From the NCBI RefSeq assembly GCF_004208415.1, contig NZ_CP035758.1, positions 7,998,001 through 8,062,000 of the forward strand: a stretch of DNA of 64,000 nucleotides, written 5' to 3'. This stretch comes from Ktedonosporobacter rubrisoli. GTDB lineage: Bacteria; Chloroflexota; Ktedonobacteria; Ktedonobacterales; Ktedonobacteraceae. Positions 16,848 through 25,467 of the stretch are shown in pieces; position 1 is the stretch's first letter; each line of letters opens with the position of its first letter. Under the pieces are notes generated by a model that was given only the letters and a program-made list of their open reading frames with translations, made no database searches and had not been told where the DNA came from. A program made the position numbers and the translations under genes.

Positions 16848-17615
16848 CTTGGATCTCTCCTTTGTATACACTATTATCCTGCGCTAGCAAACTTTCTTAT
16901 TTTCAGTATAGAAATGCTTTCCAAATCGGCAAGATGAACAAAGGAATACAAACTGTGGGGATTGTGGTCGCTCTTGAAACGATTCTTTGATTTTAAGAGT
17001 GAGAAAGAGGTGAAAGAGGAATATTGGTATAACGAAGGTCTCTGTTAACAAGAGCAAAGCAATGAAGCAAATTTACAATAAAGGTACTACGTGGTAAAAT
17101 AAATAATTATTAACGTAAAAAACTTCTTTTATATGATTGATATAAATGAGAATATATGGTATTATTAACTATTTAAAGGAGCAAAAAGCAATGATTCTAT
17201 GGACAGGATATAGTGCCAATAGCATGCATAGGGAAGCATCACACCAAACATCTTTCTTACTCGCCAACACAAATTTTTCTCTCCCCGTGCTTCTTTTTGC
17301 CATATCCAGGCTTGAAAGTAGTAAAAAAGTGCTTGGCTTTTTGTCGTGCTGATTCCAGTAACGTTCTTTTCCTTGATACCTTCCCGAGATGTCCTAAACG
17401 AGCACTGTAATCACGACAGGTAAGAGCGCTCTTTGCCGCTTGATCCGGGACAAGCCGGAGAAGAGGAAAAGCGTCTGATGCGCAGATCTCAATTCGTCGT
17501 TGGGCACCTCTTCCTGATTGGGGGAATGCTTGCCAGTGGTGCTCTGCTGGCAAATTCCTCGCCGGAAGCTTGATCTTCTATCTCATCGTCAAGTAGGAGA
17601 AGGGAGTGTAAAATA
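16848..17615. other. Intergenic, 768 nt, with copied promoter segment
   Basis: No convincing gene. AT-rich on the left. Positions 16974-17021 are a diverged copy of the leader of the response-regulator gene (20632-20679). The right part precedes a lipoprotein gene and should hold its promoter. Confidence 0.5.
16974..17021 (+). repeat. Diverged copy of the response-regulator leader
   Basis: Shares TTGAAACGATT, AAGAGTGAGAAA and AGGTGAAAG in the same order and spacing with 20632-20679, which lies just upstream of the response-regulator start. No coding sequence follows here. Confidence 0.5.
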
Positions 17616-18221
17616 ATGCGAAAATGGGCGGTTTTTTCTGTAAGTGTTGCTTGCCTTCTTTTCCTCAGTAGTTGTACTGGGGCGACTTCGCAATCGACCA
17701 AAGCGCAAATGCCACCGCCCCCAACGAGTCCTCCCGTCGTTGTCCCCACAATTGGCCCCGTGCCGGCGAGCTGCCCTGTGAGTACGCCAAAGCTTCATAC
17801 CATCTCGCCGCATATCGCAACTGTCGTGGGGCAAACTCCCGTCTGGGCTACGTGGGGACCAACAAGCATCTATCATGAAGAACTTATGCTCCCACCAGGG
17901 AGGCCTCCAACCAATTATGATCCAGCTAACGGATGGGAGGTCAGAAAGATTATTTGGGAGGTGGGACCACACTATACCCAGCCCATCAGCATACATGGTC
18001 ATGACCTCTCCGATCACGCTCCTGTTCTCATTCAGCTCGGCGATACTCCTTCGCCAAATGCCGTGCTCAATCCACATCATCCTGACCATCCTGTCTCGGT
18101 CGTTGGAGATGGGTGGGCCGAGTGGGGAAGTTATCTTATCGTTCCCAGGGCAGGATGCTATACGTTAGAGGTTTCATGGAGTAAAGGACAGTGGGCCATG
18201 ACATTTGCGTTTGGGGCCTGA
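17616..18221 (+). CDS. Hypothetical lipoprotein
   Basis: The 201-residue product begins with a short basic stretch, a hydrophobic core and a lipobox L-S-S-C with Cys20 as the lipidated residue, so it is exported and membrane-anchored. A Pro/Thr-rich linker (residues about 31-48) leads to a globular domain of about 150 residues that I do not recognise; it has several His (D-L-S-D-H-A-P, N-P-H-H-P-D-H-P) and a W-S-K-G-Q-W-A-M-T-F end. The beta-rich end resembles small carbohydrate- or metal-binding lipoproteins. Its stop codon lies inside the duplicated MFS tail, so the present C-terminus may have been set by that rearrangement. Confidence 0.7.
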   Translation: MRKWAVFSVSVACLLFLSSCTGATSQSTKAQMPPPPTSPPVVVPTIGPVPASCPVSTPKLHTISPHIATVVGQTPVWATWGPTSIYHEELMLPPGRPPTNYDPANGWEVRKIIWEVGPHYTQPISIHGHDLSDHAPVLIQLGDTPSPNAVLNPHHPDHPVSVVGDGWAEWGSYLIVPRAGCYTLEVSWSKGQWAMTFAFGA

Positions 18222-18428
18222 GCCAGAAAGCTATGAGAGAGCTCTAGCCAGCAGTTTAGACATTCAGCGCATTGTAAAGCCGGCCCGGTGAGACCGCTAT
18301 CCTGGGAGGCCCGAGACACATGCCAGGCCTACTAGCAAAGTGAGCGGTTTTACCTGTCTCCCGGGTTTCTCGTTAATGTGCGCGATGCTGATGCCGGCCT
18401 CCCAGGTAGTGCGATATATGTGGCTTAC
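18218..18428. repeat. Duplicated segment, copy 2
   Basis: Copy of 16361-16480, split by about 108 nt (18270-18377) that has no counterpart in copy 1 and contains partial inverted repeats (GACCGCT/AGCGGT). It supplies the stop codon of the lipoprotein gene. Confidence 0.7.
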
Positions 18429-18458
18429 CGCCTCGACCCAGAGCAAAGCTGTGACGCT

Positions 18459-19796
18459 CTAAGCGCCCTTTGGGACAAAGAAGGTGCGCAGGTATTCACA
18501 CAGAGCATTGTGATCAAGGGAGTTACTACGAAAGCCGATATAACTATCTGGTCGTAGCAGAACCAGAGCAGGACCATTGACGTGGTAGGGCATATGGAGA
18601 CTATGATCGGGATCAAGTATGAGGCTGCTGTCCTGACTGCTCGGTGCTGGCATGTCAGTACAAACGACATGAGGGGTAATCAGAGCACCCCATTGGGCGG
18701 CAAGTCGCCTGGCAAGGGATGTTGCAGCCTCGAACACCTCAACTCTGTTTCTCTTCTTGCCACTGAAGAGGAGCAGATGACTCTTGCCATCCTCAAACAA
18801 CTGGAACACTGTCCCCGGCCTGCCTGCGCTTGCGTCATGAAAGGTAGCCTGAGGTGCTCGATCCCCGGCTCGCACCTCTTGCAGACCTGCTACTTTTCTC
18901 CCTCCGCGCACGAGGAAACGCCTGTGTGGCTGGTTGGATATGATCGAGAGGGGAGACGTGCGGTAGTTGACCAGCAGTTGTGAGCCAGCCAGCGCCAGAT
19001 GCTGCTGAACGGCAGGTAGCTGCATCAAGCGACCCAGCACGGGCATGATGAGCTTGCTAGTAAGAGACCTTTGGGAGAAGATCAGCTCCGATTGCTCTTC
19101 TGATCTATGCAATACATCCTGGGCAACCGGAAGCCGCTCAATTTCATAAGTTTCCAGTAACTGCTCTCTTGCCTGCTTTCGTAGGACGAGAGCCAGTTTC
19201 CAGGCCAGATTATAGGCATCGGCAATTCCCGTATTCAAGCCCTGCCCACCGGCAGGACTATGAATATGTGCGGCATCCCCTGCCAGAAAAACGTTGCCTT
19301 GGCGATAAGTGGTGACCATGCGTTGGTGAATTTGAAAGTCTGAGAGCCAGCTTGCCTGGCCGATGACCGCGCCAGGCTCACCGGTCCGCTCGGCAAACAC
19401 ATTGCGGATGCGTTCCAGCGTCACCTCTTCAGAATCTTTATCATATTGGACCATTTGGACATATATTCTCCATTGTCGGCTGCCGGGCAAAGGGATCATT
19501 ACAATAATCCCGTCCCGGTGGGCCCAGGTGTAGACATGTTCCTGAGACCTTCCCCAGTCCAATTCGGCATCGAGTAACCAGAAACGCCCAGGCAGGCTGT
19601 GTCCTGCAAATGGAATAGCTTGGCTCTTGCGCACAATGCTATGAGCGCCATCACAGCCAATTACATAGCGTGCCCTGATCGCTTCAAAGGAAGCTGAAGA
19701 TGTTTCTTCGGCCTCGATTTTGACGCTGGCTGTGGCGCCCTGCTCGTCCTGGGACAGCTCGACTAGCTCATGCCTCCACTCGACCTGCCCTCCCTT
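18459..19796 (-). pseudogene. FAD-dependent aromatic hydroxylase, N-terminus deleted
   Basis: The frame encodes most of a PHBH/MhpA-type flavoprotein hydroxylase. It has the middle part with R-Y-V-I-G-C-D-G-A-H-S-I-V-R-K, the second FAD motif G-D-A-A-H-I-H-S-P-A-G-G-Q-G-L-N-T-G-I, and the thioredoxin-like C-terminal domain. The homologous frame runs upstream of the first possible start codon (GTG at 19634) to an in-frame TAG at 19797-19799, with no start. About 110 residues with the N-terminal GxGxxG Rossmann motif are missing. I therefore call it a pseudogene. The gap lies against the end of the padR gene, so a deletion probably joined the two. Confidence 0.75.
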
Positions 19797-19847
19797 CTAT
19801 GAGGGGAGAGCGGAACGTGAGAGGAAGGAGGAACAGCTCTCAACTTC

Positions 19848-20432
19848 TCACTGGTCGGAGGCTTGAAGCTCTTCAAGCTTCGCAATGGTTTCTTCGCACC
19901 AGGCGAGTTGTGCGCGTGTCGTCTGCAAGCTATAGTTCAGAACCAGCAATCGATATGGACTGTACAGATGTCCTCCAGGCTCTTGCCGACTCACTGCGGC
20001 AGCGGCTTGCAGAGCGGTCTCTTCAAGGGAAGCCAGCGTTTTCGCCAGGTCCTCATGCAAGAGCCTCATCTGTTCTAATGTAGTAGAAGGAGAGATCTGG
20101 TCGGCAAAGAAGAGCTTGAGGAGATGCTCATTGCGCTCGATTTGCTGAAACGATGCCGGTTTTCCCAGCCACCGGCGTAACTCAGCCTTACCTTGTTTAG
20201 TTAAGCTATAGAGTCGTCTATCCGGTCGCCCTTCTTGTTTCTCGCTCGAACTGGTCACCAGGCCTTCTTGCTCAAGCTGTTTGAGCGTGGGATAAATCCA
20301 GGCATAGTTTTCGTTCCAGAAAGAGCTCATCATGCTTCTCTCTGTGAACTTTTTAGTGTCATATCCAGACATAGGGGCAATGGTTAGAATACCAAGAATG
20401 GCATAGCGGCTCTTGTTCTCCTGCTTCTTCAT
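19848..20432 (-). CDS. PadR-family transcriptional regulator
   Basis: This 194-residue protein opens with Y-A-I-L-G-I-L-T-I-A-P-M-S-G-Y-D, the PadR winged-helix signature. The wing E-G-R-P-D-R-R-L-Y-S-L-T-K-Q-G follows at about residues 63-77, and a C-terminal coiled-coil (Vir-type) dimerisation domain completes it. It lies upstream of the truncated hydroxylase on the same strand and probably once controlled it. Three 15-bp tandem repeats just upstream of its start are likely its own operator. Confidence 0.9.
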   Translation of the reverse strand: MKKQENKSRYAILGILTIAPMSGYDTKKFTERSMMSSFWNENYAWIYPTLKQLEQEGLVTSSSEKQEGRPDRRLYSLTKQGKAELRRWLGKPASFQQIERNEHLLKLFFADQISPSTTLEQMRLLHEDLAKTLASLEETALQAAAAVSRQEPGGHLYSPYRLLVLNYSLQTTRAQLAWCEETIAKLEELQASDQ

Positions 20433-20449
20433 ATCTCTCTTCTCTTTTT

Positions 20450-20494
20450 ATGCAAGACTTATATATGCAAGAGTTATATATACAAGACTTTAAT
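20450..20494 (-). promoter_or_regulatory. Three 15-bp tandem repeats upstream of padR
   Basis: ATGCAAGACTTATAT, ATGCAAGAGTTATAT and ATACAAGACTTTAAT follow each other without gaps from 20450. They begin 18 nt from the PadR start codon, so they overlap its promoter and are probably the PadR binding array. Confidence 0.55.
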
Positions 20495-20682
20495 ATAAAG
20501 CAAGAAAAAAATCAAGAGACTGGCTATGCTTGAGCTGTGGAGAAAACATTTAAGATGGAAGTGCTCTGCCTGTGACAAAGCGAGAGCAGCAGAAAAGTTT
20601 GGCCTGACGTGGCTAGTCCTGTCTCCTTCATTTGAAACGATTATTTACTATGAAGAGTGAGAAAAGGTGAAAGGGAAAAGCT

Positions 20683-21066
20683 ATGGCTCGTATTCTTGTC
20701 ATCAATGATACCCAGGAACTCTTAGAAATGTTTCGCTTGCTTCTTGAGGCTGAGGGTTATGAGATAGTTCTCTCAGGGACGCCGATCCTCAAAGTAAGTG
20801 AGATTGAGGAGATTAAACCTGACCTGATCATACTTGATATTATCTTTGGGAATCGTACTGTGGGCTGGCAGATGCTCGAAATGCTCAAAATGTGGCGATC
20901 TACCGCGTCCATTCCGATCATTGTCTGTTCCGCTGCCACACACGATGTCCAGGAACAAGAAGGCTATTTGGTTGCCCATAACGTCAGGGTTCTCTACAAG
21001 CCGTTTGATATTGATGACATGTTCGGAATGGTGAAAACAGTTCTTTCTGGGCGCCGGACGCAATAA
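20683..21066 (+). CDS. Single-domain response regulator
   Basis: A 127-residue CheY-like receiver without an output domain. The phospho-acceptor is Asp52 (L-I-I-L-D-I-I), with Asp9 in the acidic pocket (N-D at 8-9 in place of D-D), Ser83 and Lys106 (L-Y-K-P-F). No histidine kinase is encoded in the window, so it is an orphan receiver. It would pass phosphate or a conformational signal to a partner protein. Its leader is copied at 16974. Confidence 0.9.
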   Translation: MARILVINDTQELLEMFRLLLEAEGYEIVLSGTPILKVSEIEEIKPDLIILDIIFGNRTVGWQMLEMLKMWRSTASIPIIVCSAATHDVQEQEGYLVAHNVRVLYKPFDIDDMFGMVKTVLSGRRTQ

Positions 21067-21076
21067 CGCGGGCAAT

Positions 21077-22153
21077 TCATGCCTGACTTGCTCGATAGTA
21101 AATTGATTGAGCAGTATCTTTGGCAAAGTCCTTTAGAGCGCTAAAGCCAGGTTGGCATGCTACCTCAAGCGCTTCGCGCTCTCCGGCGGGTAAATCCTTC
21201 CAAGCCAGCGGTTTCTCGTGCACGAGCGCGGCTGTTGAACGAATCCAGGTTTCGTCAACCAGCCCGGGATCAATGAAGGTTAGCAGGTGTCGCAAGATGA
21301 GCTGAGGTTGGGCCGTGAGGCGCTCATAGGAGATTGTCAAAACGCGCTCCTTTGGCAGCGCGGCCAGATGAGGAAGACCCTGCACGATCGTTTCGGACCA
21401 ACGCTGGCCGAAGACCTCTAGCGGTATCTCCTGCTTCAAGATAGCTTGCTCAAAGATTTGTTCCTCTAGTTGCTGAACTTCAGATGAAGAGCCCTCGGGC
21501 TGCGCTTCGCTAGCTAATTCCAGAAGAACAGCCAGGCGAAAGGCCAGGTGACGGCTCATCGATAGCGCGCACTCGCGACCATCACGGACGATGTGCACGA
21601 ATCTGGCGCGCGGAAAGAGCCTGATAAGCTCGGAGATGAAGGAAAGAGAGAAGCCCGAACGCTCAACGCACACCCTGCGCTCTAAGCGCTGCCTTAACCA
21701 GGCAAAGAGCCGCGCGTAGTGCTGTTCGATACGGGCTGCTGGAAACTTACTAACTACATGCTGGATCTCATCATAGAGCGCTTCATGCTCATCAGTTAGA
21801 TGGGGCAGGGTAACCAGAAGGATAGCTGGAATCCCGGTCTCGGCGTTAAAGCGTGAGGTGTCGCTGAGAGGATAGAGGAACTCTGGGGTCGTCATCCCGT
21901 GCCGTAGCAACTGGGTTGTACGAGGTTTAGGCGCGCTGAGGAGCGCCCAGAACTGAGCTGCATCCATTATTCCTTGCTGAAATTTTGGGCCGTGCAGCAT
22001 GGTGAAGAACTCCGACAGGCTAAGTACTGCAGGATGTTTGCTGAGCAGTTGTGAAATCATCGTCGAACCGCAGCGACCCGTGCCAACGACGAAGGTAAGA
22101 TGCCTGGTATCTAGCGGTGCCACCGGCTGGCTGATGAACGAAGCCTGAGTCAT
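21077..22153 (-). CDS. Sulfotransferase-family protein
   Basis: The 358-residue product has the PAPS 5'-phosphosulfate loop G-T-G-R-C-G-S-T at residues 24-31. It also has the 3'-phosphate-binding segment F-V-H-I-V-R-D-G-R-E-C-A-L-S in the middle. It would transfer sulfate from PAPS to an alcohol, amine or glycan; the acceptor is unknown. There is no signal peptide or membrane anchor. It is convergent with the response regulator, only 10 nt apart. Confidence 0.85.
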   Translation of the reverse strand: MTQASFISQPVAPLDTRHLTFVVGTGRCGSTMISQLLSKHPAVLSLSEFFTMLHGPKFQQGIMDAAQFWALLSAPKPRTTQLLRHGMTTPEFLYPLSDTSRFNAETGIPAILLVTLPHLTDEHEALYDEIQHVVSKFPAARIEQHYARLFAWLRQRLERRVCVERSGFSLSFISELIRLFPRARFVHIVRDGRECALSMSRHLAFRLAVLLELASEAQPEGSSSEVQQLEEQIFEQAILKQEIPLEVFGQRWSETIVQGLPHLAALPKERVLTISYERLTAQPQLILRHLLTFIDPGLVDETWIRSTAALVHEKPLAWKDLPAGEREALEVACQPGFSALKDFAKDTAQSIYYRASQA

Positions 22154-22650
22154 GTAGACCTCCCTGAGCGTCTTGCTTGAATGGGTGAAATGATCTCGTT
22201 AGTTGTTGTTTTTTGCCTGATACAGAAGGGTTAGATGTTCTATTTACCTGTAAACATGCAACCTGCTATTATATACCTGATTATAACGTATTAGCTCAGT
22301 ATTAGTTCTATGCTTCACTGCTGGGATGAACGCGGGAACTATGACTAATGATCTGTGGGAACGGCACTCCCCTGGCCTCCCGCTTTGGTGACCGGTTCGG
22401 TGGCCTCTTCAATTGTTTCTCTCCGGTTGTATTCCGAACAGCGCGTTATTTAATTTGAGGCAATGTTGTAAAATAGGTTAAAATCTATTTATTATGTTTT
22501 AGCTTCCTTTAGCATTGCACAGGATCATTAAACAAAAGGGGCAGGATCGGTAAAATGCCTGACAGGCCTGTGTGCTCTAGCTATTACCTGTAGCGTACAG
22601 CTAGCACTCGACCGAAAAAATTCTGTAAGCGATGCTGGCTGAAGGCCTCT
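22154..22650. other. Intergenic, 497 nt, contains an SDR gene fragment
   Basis: No intact gene. Holds the sulfotransferase promoter on the left and a 92-nt copy of part of the SDR gene (22348-22439). Confidence 0.6.
22348..22439 (-). pseudogene. Fragment of an SDR gene
   Basis: Aligns without gaps to 24318-24409 inside the SDR gene 2 kb away, with about 10 mismatches in 92 nt. It covers the coenzyme-binding region only and has no flanking coding sequence. It is a relic of a duplication. Confidence 0.8.
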
Positions 22651-23580
22651 ATGGAGGCAAGAAAGGTTAGCCGATCGGCTATGAAGATATGTACAATGGG
22701 CCTGCTTTTTCTGTATGCGCTGGCTCTGGCTCTGATCTGCATGCATTCCTGGGATACTATGCTTACGGTTAGCGTGCTGCGCCCGGCCCTTCCTGCTGGC
22801 TTCCACCAGTTACCGGCGCGTGGCATGAGCGAGACGCTAGCCTTGAATAGCTCGCTTATTATCTACCTTTTGCTTGTGCTCAGCAATGCTCTGCTTGCTA
22901 TTGCCCTCATCATGCCTCGCTTGCAAGAGCAGGGCCGTCGTATCCTCCTTGCTATTGTCGCCGGCCTTGCCTTGCTTTACTGTACAGTAAAAATTCTCCC
23001 GCTATTTATTCAAGGTCTCTCCCATCCGTTCATCCAGGTACAAATCATGCTGTTCCAGCTTATCGATCTGGCCATCGTGCTCGGCAATGTGGCGCTGCTG
23101 GTACTGACCCTCAAAACAGCTTTCACGCAGGAACGGCGCGGCCTTGCCTGGCTCGTGCTCGCCACAGAGCTCTTTTTCTTTCTGCTGCCAACTGTGGCTG
23201 CGGGCTATCTCTTCGCGCTCTATATGCCTGAGCAACAAGCGTTCTCTCTATTACGCTGGGATGTCTATGTGCCGTTTGCGGCGCTGGCAAATGTAGTAAT
23301 CTTTGTGGCAAGTAGGCCGCTAGATCCGGCTAGAACGCGCATCTTCCTTCTGCTGGCCGTTCTGATTGCTGGCACCCTGGTCCTGTTTGTGGGCAGCTCG
23401 CTTTTCTGGGACGTGCAGCAGCTAGGGCAAGGCTTGCTTAAAGATCGCTGGATCACTCTTGTTGTGCTCGATGCCTTGCTATCGCTCGTGGCATTGGTGA
23501 TTGCCCTGCTAGCTCTGTGGTACACCTGGAGAACGCGTCTCCAGGGCCAGCTTGCTCAAGCTGCTGCCGCTTCGGCATAA
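22651..23580 (+). CDS. Hypothetical polytopic membrane protein
   Basis: This 309-residue protein has about eight hydrophobic segments and a C-terminal W-Y-T-W-R-T-R end facing the cytoplasm by the positive-inside rule. The ATG at 22651 has GAAGG five nt upstream; Met11 is an alternative start without a good ribosome site. I see no catalytic motif or family signature. It is convergent with the SDR gene. Confidence 0.65.
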   Translation: MEARKVSRSAMKICTMGLLFLYALALALICMHSWDTMLTVSVLRPALPAGFHQLPARGMSETLALNSSLIIYLLLVLSNALLAIALIMPRLQEQGRRILLAIVAGLALLYCTVKILPLFIQGLSHPFIQVQIMLFQLIDLAIVLGNVALLVLTLKTAFTQERRGLAWLVLATELFFFLLPTVAAGYLFALYMPEQQAFSLLRWDVYVPFAALANVVIFVASRPLDPARTRIFLLLAVLIAGTLVLFVGSSLFWDVQQLGQGLLKDRWITLVVLDALLSLVALVIALLALWYTWRTRLQGQLAQAAAASA

Positions 23581-23627
23581 TGCTCTTAGCAGGCCAGCAG
23601 GGCGCCGTTTAAAATCCTTCCAGGTGT

Positions 23628-24542
23628 CTACCGGTAGCCGGTGGCATTGGCCGGCTTGCCGGCATCCTGCACTTCGACGATATATCTCCAGGCATCGGGC
23701 TGTGAGCCATCTAGATCGCGGAAATTGTAGATCTTTGCCAATTGCCCGCTCGATAATGACTGACCATTCCAGCGCGCCACATCGGGATCTTGTGCCAGAG
23801 CCGCGACGGCGCGACCGACATAACGAGGAGATTCCGAAATGATGAAGTGTGGCTCCTGCTTTGTTGCCTCACGCCAGTTGGCCTCAGTGACCTTGAAATG
23901 CTCTAGCATGATTTCCGAACGCATCCAGCCGGGAGTGAGGGCGACGGCTGTACAGGAATAAGGCTCAAGCTCTTTGGCAAGAGACCAGGCGATGCGGATC
24001 ACTGAGCTCTTAACCAGGTCATAGAATAAGGACACGCGATAATTGGTGCGATTATACTCGGCTGTGCCGTCTGTCATTTCAACAACTAAGCCATGCTTGC
24101 TTTTGATGAGAAGCGGTAGAGCGAAGTGACTGGTGATGAGATGGGTGTCTATGGCCAGCCTGAGCATGCGTAGGCCCTTCTCCAATGAATGTTCCCAGAT
24201 TGGCTTATTCCATTCAAAAAAAGATTCGGCTCCCCATATATCGTTCACGAGGATGTCAAGGCGGCCCTGTTCCTCTGCAATCCGCGCAATCAGGGCCTTC
24301 ACCGCTTCTGGCTCTAAGTGATCTGTTGGAACGGCAATTCCCTGGCCTCCAGCTTTGGTGACCAGTTCGGCGGTCTCTTCAATTGTTTCTGCTCGGTTGT
24401 ATTCCGAACGCTGAGTTCTTGTACTGCGACCTGTTACATACACCGTGGCTCCTAGCGCCCCTAACTCTATAGCTATTCCGCGCCCGGCACCCCGCGTGGC
24501 GCCTGCTACCAGGGCTACTTTTCGTATATTCTCATGATTCAT
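23628..24542 (-). CDS. Short-chain dehydrogenase/reductase (SDR)
   Basis: A 304-residue SDR with the glycine-rich coenzyme loop G-A-T-R-G-A-G-R-G at residues 14-22 and the Y-x-x-x-K catalytic pair in Y-D-L-V-K. The usual catalytic serine region reads E-M-T-D-G-T, so the serine may be replaced. It would oxidise or reduce an alcohol or ketone with NADP(H). The ATG at 24542 has GGAG seven nt upstream; an in-frame GTG four codons earlier is possible. It is divergent from a TetR regulator and a TetR-type operator lies between them. Part of it is copied at 22348. Confidence 0.85.
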   Translation of the reverse strand: MNHENIRKVALVAGATRGAGRGIAIELGALGATVYVTGRSTRTQRSEYNRAETIEETAELVTKAGGQGIAVPTDHLEPEAVKALIARIAEEQGRLDILVNDIWGAESFFEWNKPIWEHSLEKGLRMLRLAIDTHLITSHFALPLLIKSKHGLVVEMTDGTAEYNRTNYRVSLFYDLVKSSVIRIAWSLAKELEPYSCTAVALTPGWMRSEIMLEHFKVTEANWREATKQEPHFIISESPRYVGRAVAALAQDPDVARWNGQSLSSGQLAKIYNFRDLDGSQPDAWRYIVEVQDAGKPANATGYR

Positions 24543-24675
24543 GAAGTGCTCCACTATCCTTTCTCTACAAGTACCAGCTGCTTGAACCTCTCTCTACACG
24601 CGCCTGCTCCGCTGAGCCGAAATGCGCCGGAGATTTCTATCAGTATAATGCTCAGTAGTGACATCCTCTGTCATA

Positions 24676-24726
24676 TTGACAATTTCCTCTTTTTTTAAGT
24701 ATAATGTCACCAAATAGTGACAATAT
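24676..24726 (+). promoter_or_regulatory. Consensus promoter with TetR-type operator
   Basis: TTGACA (24676-24681), an 18-nt spacer and TATAAT (24700-24705) form a strong sigma-70 promoter for the TetR gene. An inverted repeat TGTCAC-N6-GTGACA (24705-24722; 10-bp arms with one mismatch if extended) overlaps its start point. A second TGACA-N5-TGTCA at 24659-24673 faces the SDR side. AGTATAATG occurs before each. Confidence 0.75.
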
Positions 24727-24743
24727 CTAAGGAAGACATAAAT

Positions 24744-25418
24744 ATGACCAGATCTGAAGGGAGACGAGGCGAGAGCAGTCGCGAGGCGATTTTGGAGGCA
24801 GCAGAAAGCGCCTTTGCGGAGAACGGCTTTGATGGAGCGCGGGTTGATATGATCGCGCAGATCTCCGGCTACGACAAAAAACTGCTCTTTCGCTACTTCG
24901 GTGATAAACTTGGCCTCTATACAGAAGTGCTCAAACGAGCGGACCGGGAAGCAAATGCCCTTCTGGCACGAGTATTTGCTCCCATGCTTGCGGACGGAAC
25001 TGCTATCTCTCACGCGCAGCAGTGGAGGCACTTTCTCGAAACTATGGTACAGACGCTCTTCGATTACTTACTCGATCATCCACGTCTGGTACGCATCTTG
25101 ACCTGGGAGATGGCCGAGGGCGGACAAACACTCACTCGGATTGCCTCAGAATTTCCGACTGAAAATACTGGCCTGTTCGAGAGACTTTTTCCTCACGCCT
25201 ATCAGGCTGGACTGCTGAGGTCTGACTTTGCACCAGTGATTCAACTTACGATGCTCTTACAAATCTGCCAGATCTATCTCGTCTCTCTTCCCCTGTACCA
25301 GCGCTTGCTTCCAGGTGAGGATCTTTCCTCAGCGAGCGCGTTGACGCGGGCGCGAGAGCATCTGGTAACTTTTCTCGTAGGTGGGATGATGGCCGATCAA
25401 GAAACTGCAAAGCCGTAG
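24744..25418 (+). CDS. TetR/AcrR-family transcriptional regulator
   Basis: The ATG at 24744 follows AAGGAAG; the product has 224 residues. Residues about 8-60 are the TetR DNA-binding domain (SREAILEAAESAFAENGFDGARVDMIA, then YDKKLLFRYFGDKLGLYTEVL). The C-terminal domain resembles TetR_C 'AefR/NicS-like' ligand-binding domains. It is divergent from the SDR gene and followed by a CoA-ligase-like gene 50 nt downstream, so it probably governs both. Operators overlap its own promoter. Confidence 0.9.
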   Translation: MTRSEGRRGESSREAILEAAESAFAENGFDGARVDMIAQISGYDKKLLFRYFGDKLGLYTEVLKRADREANALLARVFAPMLADGTAISHAQQWRHFLETMVQTLFDYLLDHPRLVRILTWEMAEGGQTLTRIASEFPTENTGLFERLFPHAYQAGLLRSDFAPVIQLTMLLQICQIYLVSLPLYQRLLPGEDLSSASALTRAREHLVTFLVGGMMADQETAKP

Positions 25419-25467
25419 AAGGGACATCTCCCTTCTCTTGAAGAGATACGTCAGGAGGACGCTTCGT

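Noticed and set aside
18459..19634. Treating the hydroxylase as an intact gene from the GTG at 19634
   Set aside because: Family homology continues upstream of that codon and the first FAD motif is missing, so truncation is the better reading.
20450..20494. CRISPR or iteron origin
   Set aside because: Only three gapless 15-nt copies directly before padR; an operator is simpler.
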